A DNA stretch of 64,000 nucleotides from Nocardioides dokdonensis FR1436. GTDB taxonomy: Bacteria; Actinomycetota; Actinomycetes; Propionibacteriales; Nocardioidaceae. The notes under the pieces are model-generated. The model saw only the letters and a program-made list of their open reading frames with translations. It was not told the origin of the DNA and searched no databases. Of this stretch, positions 32,243 to 39,469 are shown piece after piece. The translations under genes were made by a program, and so were the position numbers. Every line of letters starts with the position of its first letter. Within the stretch, counting starts at the first letter, position 1. The stretch is from NCBI RefSeq assembly GCF_001653335.1, contig NZ_CP015079.1, forward strand, positions 1,984,001-2,048,000. Direction: 5' to 3'.

Positions 32243-32743
32243 GTGCAGGTGCTCCCCGACCTCGTCCCGGACCGGCCGCTCGTCGTCTTCTGCGGCCTGG
32301 CCGGCGCGGCCAGCCAGAAGCACCGCGACCACTACTACGAGACCCCGGGCAACAGCTTCTGGGAGTCGTTGCACCTCTCCGGGCTCTCCCCGCGGCGGTT
32401 GCAGCCGCACGAGGACCACCTCGTGCCCGACCTCGGCCTGGGCCTGACCGACCTCGTCGGGCACTGGGACCCGCGCTGGGTGGAGGTCGACGAGCTCGTT
32501 GCCAAGTGTGAGAAGTGGCAGCTGGAGTGGCTGGCCTTCACCAGCAAGGCCGTGGCCCACGAGGCCGCCCGCGCGGTGGGACGCCGAGGGCGGCCCGGGC
32601 TGGGAGTCCAGGACTGGTACCTCGGGCCGGCGCAGGTCTTCGTCCTGCCCGGGGTCTCCGGCGCCAACCAGCGCCGCGACTACGACGGGCGCCCGAACCG
32701 GCTCGCCTGGTGGCGTGACCTGGCGATGATCTGCGGCGCCTGA
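32243..32743 (+). CDS. Mug/TDG-type uracil (mismatch) DNA glycosylase family protein
   Basis: 166 residues of the uracil-DNA glycosylase fold: VVFCGLAGAASQKH replaces motif A, NSFWESLHLSGLSPRRLQPHED and LGLGLTDLVG are typical of Mug relatives, and VFVLPGVSGAN is motif B. The catalytic Asn of GINPG is absent (GLAGA). This is usual for the actinobacterial CGTAAG-type subgroup, whose activity is less clear. TAGCGT lies exactly six bases before the GTG start, indicating leaderless mRNA. Confidence 0.75.
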   Translation: MQVLPDLVPDRPLVVFCGLAGAASQKHRDHYYETPGNSFWESLHLSGLSPRRLQPHEDHLVPDLGLGLTDLVGHWDPRWVEVDELVAKCEKWQLEWLAFTSKAVAHEAARAVGRRGRPGLGVQDWYLGPAQVFVLPGVSGANQRRDYDGRPNRLAWWRDLAMICGA

Positions 32744-32756
32744 GCCGGCGCGTCGC

Positions 32757-33419
32757 TCAGCGGCGCGCGGTCGCCCTGCCCTGCCTGATCTCCTCGACCA
32801 GCTGCTCGGGGGACACCGCGAAGGCGGTGATCGGGACGAGCGGGTCCTCGCCCGGGCCCTTCACGTCGATCGCCGCGCCGGCCGGGCGCGCCTGGAGGTG
32901 GGCGCCGTGGACCTGGGCCCACGGCCACGTCTGGTCGGTGCGGTAGCCGCGGTAGGTCACCCCCTGCGGACCGATCTCGAGCCGCCACCGGTGCAGGCGG
33001 CCGGTGAGCAGGCGGAGCAGGTCGGGCAGCGACGCGATCGCGCCGCCGACGGTGATCAGGGCCCACCCCGGCGACTCCAGGGCGCCGAGGTCCGTCACGG
33101 CCAGGTAGGCCCACATCCCCGCCACGACCAGGACGACGCCCCAGGCGCCCAGGAGCGGCCACGTGGTCAGGGCGGGGGCGAGGAACACGCGGGTCCCGTC
33201 CGGACGCACCTCGGGCTCACGCCGGCGACGCGGACGGACCAGCGCGGAGACCGCCGCGACCAGCAGCAGCCCGACCGCCACGTTGACGCCACGGATGCTC
33301 CACGCCACGAACCCGTCCACCGCCCACGACACGGCTGTGAGGGCCAGCACCACGACCAGGAGCGCCACGACGCCGACGGTGAACCGACGGGGGATCAGTC
33401 GCGCTGGTGGGTCGCTCAC
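32757..33419 (-). CDS. Membrane protein with PH-like C-terminal domain
   Basis: 220 residues. Two membrane pairs (about 12-55 and 82-125) are followed by a soluble domain with HRWRLEIGPQGVTYRGY and TWPWAQVHGAHL, a PH-like strand pattern. The layout is that of the proteins at 30174 and 44066. TAGCCT lies six bases before the GTG start. It converges on the glycosylase gene, with 13 bases between. Confidence 0.6.
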   Translation of the reverse strand: MSDPPARLIPRRFTVGVVALLVVVLALTAVSWAVDGFVAWSIRGVNVAVGLLLVAAVSALVRPRRRREPEVRPDGTRVFLAPALTTWPLLGAWGVVLVVAGMWAYLAVTDLGALESPGWALITVGGAIASLPDLLRLLTGRLHRWRLEIGPQGVTYRGYRTDQTWPWAQVHGAHLQARPAGAAIDVKGPGEDPLVPITAFAVSPEQLVEEIRQGRATARR

Positions 33420-33558
33420 GCCCGGAGGCTATCGGTGCGCGCCCACCGAAACGTCGTACGCCGCCCGCTCGCGCCGCCCGGGAATGTCGGCGCTCCCGCC
33501 TAGCGTGGGGTGCTCGGGGTCGGTGGGGGCCGGCCCGGGCCGAGACACCGGGAGTGAC

Positions 33559-34815
33559 GTGACGATCGATCCGACGTACGACGAGGCGTGGCGCGAGCTG
33601 CGCGCCCGGCTGGCCGACCACCTCTTCGCGATGGAGACCGACGACGAGCTGGTCGTCGCGCTGGACGACGAGCAGGAGGGGCAGCGCTACGTGCGGGCGA
33701 CGGTCGAGGCGAGCGAGCTCTGGCTCGACTCGGTCGGCCCACACCGTCCCGACGGCCCCTGGGAGCGGGACCAGGACGACGCCGGCGACGTCAGCTGGAC
33801 CCTCGACCTGGCCCAGCGCGAGTGCGACCGCGCGGCCGACCTGATGGTCGCTGCGCTGCGGGTCACGCACGGCTGCCTGCACCCCGCGTTCCTGACCAGC
33901 GACCGGCTCGACCTCGGCGGGCTGCGCTGGGAGCGCCCGGTGGCGGTGCTGGCGGCCCAGCGCCCGAGGGTGCTCGCCGACGACGCACCGCTGGCGGTGC
34001 TCGTCGAGGACCGCCAGCACCTGCAGCAGATGGTCGACGCCACGATCTCGGAGATGCTCGGCAAGCACCCCGTCGCCCACGACGAGGACGGCGACGTGCC
34101 GGTCCCGGCGGGCGAGAGCGTCGTGTGGGTGCAGGTCGTGGCCGACCGGCCCGTCGTGGGGCTGATGGCGATCCTGGTCGACGACATCGCCGACACCGAG
34201 GCCGCCGAGCGCGAGGTCCCGGGCCTGCAGGCCCGGCTGCCCTACCTGCAGGTGCGCGTCGTCGGTGACCGCATCCTGGTGCGCCACGAGATCTGCGCCG
34301 TCCCGTTCGCGCCCCGCCAGCTCGCGGGCGTGCTCACGCGGCTCTGCGCGGAGATCGACGACATCGCCGGCGAGGTCGCCGGACGGGTCGGCGGCCGCCG
34401 GTTCCTCGAGGGCCTCCTCGACGCCGACGACCACGCCGAGGTCCAGGAGCACGACGGCGCCGAGCTGCTCGCACCCCTGCCCGCCGACCTCGACGAACAC
34501 CTCGCCACCGTCGTCGAGCTGCTCCTCGACGGCCAGGTCGAGCCGAGCCAGGTCGCGGCGGCGTACGACGGGCAGCGCCCGCTGCTGGTGCGGTCCCTGG
34601 TGGGGCTGCGCACCGGCACCGTGGTGGTGCCCGACGTCGACCTCGATCTCCTGCTGCACACGCTGCGCTCCGGGCTGCGCCACCTCGTCGACCGGCTCGC
34701 CCGCCGCGACGAGGGCCCCAGCCGCTCGCGCGGACCGCGCACCCAGCAGCTCTCGCTGCTGCCCGAGGACGAGCCCGGCCTCGACCTCACCGACCCCGGT
34801 CGCTGGGCGGGCTGA
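33559..34815 (+). CDS. YbjN/TY-Chap-like protein
   Basis: 418 residues, cytosolic, no membrane segments. The N-terminal part (YDEAWRELRARLADHL...ELVVALDDE) resembles the actinobacterial TY-Chap domains. The middle (about 150-290; VWVQVVADRPVVGLMAILVD, YLQVRVVGDRILVRHEI) has the YbjN-like alpha/beta pattern. Such proteins are thought to bind peptides or act as secretion chaperones, often near type VII-type systems. The last 100 residues are charged. The GTG at 33559 is chosen because homology-like sequence begins there. Confidence 0.6.
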   Translation: MTIDPTYDEAWRELRARLADHLFAMETDDELVVALDDEQEGQRYVRATVEASELWLDSVGPHRPDGPWERDQDDAGDVSWTLDLAQRECDRAADLMVAALRVTHGCLHPAFLTSDRLDLGGLRWERPVAVLAAQRPRVLADDAPLAVLVEDRQHLQQMVDATISEMLGKHPVAHDEDGDVPVPAGESVVWVQVVADRPVVGLMAILVDDIADTEAAEREVPGLQARLPYLQVRVVGDRILVRHEICAVPFAPRQLAGVLTRLCAEIDDIAGEVAGRVGGRRFLEGLLDADDHAEVQEHDGAELLAPLPADLDEHLATVVELLLDGQVEPSQVAAAYDGQRPLLVRSLVGLRTGTVVVPDVDLDLLLHTLRSGLRHLVDRLARRDEGPSRSRGPRTQQLSLLPEDEPGLDLTDPGRWAG

Positions 34816-34866
34816 GGCGGCGTCGGTGTGCTGGCCGGTGCGGGAACCATCCCAGCGGCGGCTCGG

Positions 34867-34923
34867 TCGTCGTCCTGACGTTCCGCACCGCGACACGCCG
34901 AGCGGGCGTGCGGGACGTCAGGA
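34867..34923. terminator. Hairpin between convergent genes, carrying a dispersed repeat
   Basis: TCCTGACGTTCCGCAC (34873-34888) pairs with 34908-34923 over 16 positions with one G-T wobble. Its left half (34867-34900) is nearly identical to 41829-41862, so the terminator belongs to a repeated family. Confidence 0.7.
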
Positions 34924-34944
34924 TGACGTGGGGTGGGAGCGCGC

Positions 34945-35304
34945 TCAGACGGGGATGGCGGTGCCGACCGGTGCCGCGGCGGTGCCGCGCAGCAGGTCGT
35001 GGGTGCCGGTGAGCCTCATCAGGCGCAGCGCGGCGGGGCTGGCGGCGTCGACGATGCAGGCGCGGCCGGCGTCGAGCGCCCGGCGGCGGCACCACATCAC
35101 GGCTCCGAGGCCGGCGGCGTCCATGAAGGTGACGCCGGTCAGGTCCAGGTCGAGCCCCGGTCCGGAGTCGGGCCCGGACAGGGCCGGCTGGTCGAGCGCG
35201 GCGGTGAAGCGACGGCGCAGGTCGTGCACGGTGGCGACGTCCAGCTCGCCGGTCACGGTGTAGCGGGTGTGCCGTGTCGGCACGGTGATGATCTCGTTGC
35301 CCAT
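34945..35304 (-). CDS. STAS-domain protein (anti-anti-sigma-like) lacking the phosphorylatable Ser
   Basis: A 119-residue STAS domain as in anti-sigma-factor antagonists. The signature loop reads TFMDAAGLGAVMWCRR, where family members have DSSG: both serines are alanine, so the usual phospho-switch is absent. ALRLMRLTGTHDLLR is shared almost exactly with the second STAS protein at 45715. It either binds an anti-sigma factor constitutively or has another partner. The ATG start is chosen from the STAS domain boundary. Confidence 0.8.
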   Translation of the reverse strand: MGNEIITVPTRHTRYTVTGELDVATVHDLRRRFTAALDQPALSGPDSGPGLDLDLTGVTFMDAAGLGAVMWCRRRALDAGRACIVDAASPAALRLMRLTGTHDLLRGTAAAPVGTAIPV

Positions 35305-35449
35305 CGTGGGCCCCCAAACAGGTGGTGCAGCGCCGAGTCCCGACGCTTGTTCACTTCTTCGACTGTAGGGACCGAACAGGGTTCCTACCAGCCCGCGCCA
35401 CCGACATCCCCCGTAGGGGTGAACCTCGGACGCCGGATCCCCGACCCCG

Positions 35450-35734
35450 TCAGCCGCCGGCGAGGCCCAGGTCCACCCGGCCGTCCGGCCGCAGGGCAGT
35501 GCCCTCGGCGCGCAGCAGGCCCAGGCCGGTGCCGTCGTGGCAGGTCGGTGGGGTGCCGTCGGCGCGCACCACCCGCCACCAGCACACCTGCGACCCGTGC
35601 CGCGCCAGCACCTGCCCGACCTGGCGGGGCCCGGCACGGCCCACGACGGCCGCCACCTCGCCGTACGTCGTGACCCGCCCGCGCGGCACCGCGGCGACCA
35701 CCGCGAGCACGGCCTCCACGTAGTCGGCGTCCAT
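35450..35734 (-). CDS. Alkyltransferase-like (ATL) DNA-binding protein
   Basis: 94 residues of the O6-alkylguanine-DNA-alkyltransferase DNA-binding domain: VPRGRVTTYGEVAAVVG, PRQVGQVLARHG and WWRVVRADG. The reactive PCHR motif is replaced (CWWRVV), so it should recognise alkylated bases without repairing them and probably flags them for excision repair, as ATL proteins do. TAGCCT lies exactly six bases before the ATG, so the mRNA is probably leaderless. Confidence 0.85.
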   Translation of the reverse strand: MDADYVEAVLAVVAAVPRGRVTTYGEVAAVVGRAGPRQVGQVLARHGSQVCWWRVVRADGTPPTCHDGTGLGLLRAEGTALRPDGRVDLGLAGG

Positions 35735-35753
35735 GACCCCAGGCTAGGAGGGG

Positions 35754-36308
35754 CTAGGAGGGGGCCGGGGGCGGTGGGCCGTCGTAGTGCAGCCCGTCCT
35801 CGCCCACCCGGGCCCCCTCGGCGGGCGGGTGCGGGGTGAGTCGCCCGTCGTGGCCGAGGTGCTGCACGTCGACGCCGTGCAGCAGCACCGCCGCGTCACT
35901 GACGATGCGCCGGTGGCAGCGCCACCACACCGTCTCGCTGCACATCACCGCCGTCAGCGCCGCGCCCGCCTCCTCGAGCACCTGCGCCAGCCCGGCGCGG
36001 AACTCCTCGGTGCGGGTGTGGGCGGCATAGGCGCGGAACGCCGGCACCCGCCACCAGCCGTCGACCTCCTCGGGCTGGCCCTGCGGCACCCGGCGCCGCC
36101 CGCCGAGCCGTTCCTCCCACCGGTAGTCGACCCCGGCGGCCGGCAGCCGCCCCGTCAACGAGTCGCGGCCCACCGACGGGTCGCGCCGGCTGCCGGGGAA
36201 GCGGCGTACGTCGACCAGGCGGCGCACGCCGGCGTCGCGGAGCAGCCCGACCAGCCCCTCGGCGTCGAGCGTCCCGTGGCCCAGCGTGAGCAGTCTCGGC
36301 GTGGTCAT
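35754..36308 (-). CDS. DUF488 family protein
   Basis: 184 residues. LLTLGHGTLDAEGLVGLL, LVDVRRFPGSRRDP and CSETVWWRCHRRIVSD are the hallmark segments of DUF488, whose biochemical role is unknown. It is the last gene of a four-gene unit; its ATG overlaps the stop of the FAD reductase gene (ATGA). Its product probably has a stress-related role, judging by its partners. Confidence 0.85.
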   Translation of the reverse strand: MTTPRLLTLGHGTLDAEGLVGLLRDAGVRRLVDVRRFPGSRRDPSVGRDSLTGRLPAAGVDYRWEERLGGRRRVPQGQPEEVDGWWRVPAFRAYAAHTRTEEFRAGLAQVLEEAGAALTAVMCSETVWWRCHRRIVSDAAVLLHGVDVQHLGHDGRLTPHPPAEGARVGEDGLHYDGPPPPAPS

Positions 36309-37531
36309 GCCCGCGCTCCTCGCAGCGTCTCGATCCCGATGCCGTCGGTGACGGCCCGCTTCACCTCTCCTGCCCGGTCCCAGTCGTTGACATGCATGGC
36401 GGCGCGGACGATCCCGCCGACGCCGTAGTAGGCCACCAGCGAGGTGCCCAGGTCGCCGTGGACGACGACCTCGTCGGGGCCGTCCGGGCCGACGTCACCG
36501 AAGTGCTCCAGGCCGAGGTCGTACTGGTCGGAGAAGAAGAACGGCTGCTCCTCGACGAGGGCGTCCTCGCCCAGGGCCGACCGGGCGGCGAGCCGGCCGT
36601 GGGCCTGCGCGGTCGCCCAGTGCTCCACGCGCAGCGACCGGCCCAGCGCGGGGTGGGCGAAGCGGGCCACGTCGCCCGCGGCCAGCACGTGCGGGTCGGA
36701 GGTGCGCAGGTGCTCGTCGACGACGATGCCGCCGTCGACCTCGAGCCCGGCCCGCTCGGCCAGCTCGGTGCGCGGCGTCGCTCCCACCCCGACGACCAGC
36801 ACGTCTCCGGTCACGCCGGGCCGCCCGTCCAGGTCGACCATGACCAGCTCGTCGACCACGCGCACCCCGGTGACCTGGGTGCCGAGCCGCAGGTCGACCC
36901 CGTGATCGCGGTGCACCTCGGCCAGCCGCAGTGCCACCTGCTCGCCGAGCACCCCGACGAGGGGGAGGGCCTGGGACTCGACGACGGTCACCTCGGCGCC
37001 GCGGCCGCGGGCCGTGGCAGCCACCTCCAGACCGATGAACCCACCACCGATCAGCACGACGTGCCGGCCCGGGTGCAGGTGCCGCTGGAGGACGTCGGCG
37101 TCCTCGATCGTGCGCAGGTAGCAGACCGGCGCCCCGTGGCTCGCCGCGTCGTCCGCCATCGCGAGGTGGCGGGGCGCGGCGCCGGTGGCCAGCAGCAGCT
37201 GGTCGTAGCGGACCCGGTCGCCCGCGCTCGTCGTCACTGTGCGGGCCGCGAGGTCGAGGCCGGTGACCGTGGTCGCGAGGCGCAGGTCCACGTGGTGCTC
37301 GGCGTACCAGCCGGGCGGCTGCACCTCGAGTGCCGCGGCGTCCTCGCTGCCGGCGAGGTAGCCCTTGGAGAGCCCGGGTCGCTCGTAGGGCACGTGGTCC
37401 TCCGCGCACACCAGCGTCAACGGCCCGCGGTGCCCGCGCTCGCGCAGCGCGACGACGGCCGCGCCGCCGGTGAGACCGCCGCCGACCACCACCACCCGCT
37501 GGTCGCGGGGGTCGGGCGTGGTCGTGTCCAT
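36305..37531 (-). CDS. FAD-dependent NAD(P)H:ferredoxin/rubredoxin reductase-like oxidoreductase
   Basis: 408 residues. The FAD-binding motif is VVVVGGGLTGGAAVVALRE, the NAD-binding motif is HVVLIGGGFIGLEVAATARG, and VLAAGDVARFAHP is the second FAD motif. A C-terminal reductase domain follows (LGLEHFGDVG). It resembles reductases that pass electrons from NAD(P)H to ferredoxins or rubredoxins. The start overlaps the folE stop by one base (TGATG) and the stop overlaps the DUF488 start, so all are one operon. Confidence 0.88.
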   Translation of the reverse strand: MDTTTPDPRDQRVVVVGGGLTGGAAVVALRERGHRGPLTLVCAEDHVPYERPGLSKGYLAGSEDAAALEVQPPGWYAEHHVDLRLATTVTGLDLAARTVTTSAGDRVRYDQLLLATGAAPRHLAMADDAASHGAPVCYLRTIEDADVLQRHLHPGRHVVLIGGGFIGLEVAATARGRGAEVTVVESQALPLVGVLGEQVALRLAEVHRDHGVDLRLGTQVTGVRVVDELVMVDLDGRPGVTGDVLVVGVGATPRTELAERAGLEVDGGIVVDEHLRTSDPHVLAAGDVARFAHPALGRSLRVEHWATAQAHGRLAARSALGEDALVEEQPFFFSDQYDLGLEHFGDVGPDGPDEVVVHGDLGTSLVAYYGVGGIVRAAMHVNDWDRAGEVKRAVTDGIGIETLRGARA

Positions 37532-38172
37532 CACCGCACCCCCGGGCTGCGGGCCGGGCGGGCGAGGTCGAGGAACTCCGCACGCGCGGCCGGGTCGTGG
37601 CGCAGCGTGCCGAGCAGGGTCGAGGTGACCGTGCGCGCGCCGCCGGCGCGGGCGCCGCGCAGCGTCATGCAGGAGTGGTCGGCCTCGAGCACCACCCCGA
37701 CGCCGCGCGGGCGCAGGTGCTTCTCGAGCTGCCGGGCGACCTGTTGGGTCAGCCGCTCCTGGGTCTGGGGGGCGCGGGCGGTGAAGTCGACCAGGCGCGC
37801 GAACTTCGACAGCCCGAGGAGCCGCTCGCCGGGCAGGTAGCCGACGTGGGCCACCCCGACGAACGGCAGCAGGTGGTGCTCGCACAGCGACTGGAACGCG
37901 ATGTCGCGCACCACCACCAGCTCGTCGTGGCCCTGGCCGTCGTGGCCCTGGTCGTTGGGGAAGGTGGTCAGCTCGAAGGCGGGCGCCGTGAGCATCTCGG
38001 CGTACGCCGCTGCCAGCCGGGCCGGGGTGCGCGCCATGTGCACGGTGTCCCAGTCGACGCCCAGGGCGGTGAGCAGCGCCGCGGCCGCCCGGGTCGCGGC
38101 CTCGGTGTCCGGGGCCGGGGCGCAGGAGGGCGTCGTCCTGGTCGCCGTCGTCATCGCTGTCAGGGCCGTCAT
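37531..38172 (-). CDS. folE: GTP cyclohydrolase I
   Basis: A 213-residue FolE, which opens GTP to 7,8-dihydroneopterin triphosphate, the first step to folate and other pterins. Zinc ligands are Cys97, His100 and Cys168 (FQSLCEHHLLPF and ADHSCMTLRGA). GYLPGERLLGLSK and PQTQERLT are typical. The ATG at 38172 overlaps the doxX stop (ATGA). Being inside a redox-type operon with no folate genes nearby, it may be a second copy for a special pterin or stress need. Confidence 0.93.
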   Translation of the reverse strand: MTALTAMTTATRTTPSCAPAPDTEAATRAAAALLTALGVDWDTVHMARTPARLAAAYAEMLTAPAFELTTFPNDQGHDGQGHDELVVVRDIAFQSLCEHHLLPFVGVAHVGYLPGERLLGLSKFARLVDFTARAPQTQERLTQQVARQLEKHLRPRGVGVVLEADHSCMTLRGARAGGARTVTSTLLGTLRHDPAARAEFLDLARPARSPGVR

Positions 38173-38654
38173 CGGCGAGCAGCGTTGTCGACGGCCTCCG
38201 CACGAGCCGCGTGAGCGGCGGGGGAGACGGCGAGCCGGTAGAGCGCGAGGGCGGCGACGAACAGGCCGGCGTCGCGCAGGGCGATGTCGTAGTACTGGCC
38301 CATCGAGACCAGGTTGACGATGATGCCGGCCAGCCACAGGGCGACCACGGGCGCGCCGAGGCGCGGGGCGAGGGCGACCAGGACGCCGGCGGCGATCTCC
38401 ACGACGCCGACCGCGAGCATCGCCTGGTGGGCGGTGCCCGGTGCCAGGTCGTCGATCCAGCCGGCGAGGTAGACGTCCCAGTCGACGAGCACGCCGAAGA
38501 ACTTGTCCAGCCCGAAGGCGATCGGGGCGATGGTGAGGACGGTGCGCAGCAGCAGGTAGGCCTGGTGGGCGCCACGGTCGTCGCTGAGCAGCGGCGAGGC
38601 GTTCCCGGCGGGCCGGGACGAGGGTGAGGCTGAGACGGGGTGCTGGTCGAGCAT
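38169..38654 (-). CDS. DoxX family membrane protein
   Basis: 161 residues with four membrane segments between about 30 and 145 (AYLLLRTVLTIAPIAFGLDK, MLAVGVVEIAAGVLVALAP, APVVALWLAGIIVNLVSMGQ, LFVAALALYRLAV), typical of DoxX-like quinone-interacting proteins. It is the first gene of the unit doxX-folE-FAD reductase-DUF488. The ATG has AAGGAG at good distance. The inverted repeat right upstream is probably bound by the divergent regulator. Confidence 0.85.
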   Translation of the reverse strand: MLDQHPVSASPSSRPAGNASPLLSDDRGAHQAYLLLRTVLTIAPIAFGLDKFFGVLVDWDVYLAGWIDDLAPGTAHQAMLAVGVVEIAAGVLVALAPRLGAPVVALWLAGIIVNLVSMGQYYDIALRDAGLFVAALALYRLAVSPAAHAARAEAVDNAARR

Positions 38655-38664
38655 GGTGGACTCC

Positions 38665-38694
38665 TTCTAACGGAAACTTATTTACACGTTAGAA
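38665..38694. promoter_or_regulatory. Operator candidate between doxX and the HTH regulator
   Basis: TTCTAACG (38665-38672) and CGTTAGAA (38687-38694) form a perfect 8-bp inverted repeat with a 14-base spacer. A third CGTTAGA half-site lies at 38725-38731 inside the regulator gene. TAAGGT (38701-38706) is a -10 candidate for the regulator. Confidence 0.75.
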
Positions 38695-38713
38695 CTGGAG
38701 TAAGGTTTCGTCA

Positions 38714-39457
38714 ATGGATGTATCCGTTAGAGATGTCGCGGCGGCCGCGGCGCGAGAGGGTGAGCGGATGGACGACGACTTCGCAGCAGCCGTGACCGGC
38801 GTCGGCGCGCTCAGCGACCCGACCCGCCGTGCGCTCTACCTCCACGTCGTCGACCAGGTCGACGCCGTGACCCGGGAGCAGGCGGCCACCGCGTGCGGTG
38901 TCGCGGTGCACACCGCGAAGTTCCACCTCGACCGGCTCGTCGAGGCCGGCCTGCTCGAGGTCGACCAGCGCCGCGCACCGGGACGCACCGGGCCCGGCGC
39001 CGGACGGCCGGCGAAGGTCTACCGCCGCGCCGACCGCGAGGTCAGCGTCTCGCTGCCCGAGCGCTCCTACGACCTCGCGGCGCACCTGCTGGCGCGCGCC
39101 GTCGAGGACGCCATGGCCACCGGAACCGCGGTCGACGTCGCGGTGCGCGCCGCGGCCCGCCAGCACGGGGTCGAGGCCGGCGGGGCCGCGTCGCGCGCGC
39201 ACCCCGGGGGTGGACGCGAGCTGGAGCGGGTCGCCCCGGTGCTCGCCGCCCAGGGCTACGAGCCCGTCGAGGACCCCGACGGGCTCCGGCTGCGCAACTG
39301 CCCCTTCGACCAGCTGGTCGACGAGCACCTCGACCTCGTGTGCGGGATGAACGAGGCGCTCGTCGACGGGGTGCTCGAGGGGATGTCGTGCTCCTCGCTG
39401 CACGCCGTGCTGCTGCCCGCCCCGGACCTGTGCTGCGTCCGGGTGCGGGCCCGCTGA
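38714..39457 (+). CDS. HTH regulator with SufR-like cysteine cluster
   Basis: 247 residues. Residues 25-110 form an ArsR/DeoR-like winged helix (LSDPTRRALYLHVV, VAVHTAKFHLDRLVEAGLLE). The C-terminal part holds NCPFDQLVDEHLDLVCGMNEAL with Cys196, Cys210, Cys226 and Cys240/241, spaced like the iron-sulfur ligands of SufR. It probably senses iron-sulfur or redox state and controls itself and the divergent doxX operon. TAAGGT seven bases upstream suggests leaderless or near-leaderless mRNA. Confidence 0.8.
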   Translation: MDVSVRDVAAAAAREGERMDDDFAAAVTGVGALSDPTRRALYLHVVDQVDAVTREQAATACGVAVHTAKFHLDRLVEAGLLEVDQRRAPGRTGPGAGRPAKVYRRADREVSVSLPERSYDLAAHLLARAVEDAMATGTAVDVAVRAAARQHGVEAGGAASRAHPGGGRELERVAPVLAAQGYEPVEDPDGLRLRNCPFDQLVDEHLDLVCGMNEALVDGVLEGMSCSSLHAVLLPAPDLCCVRVRAR

Positions 39458-39469
39458 CCCGCTCGACGA

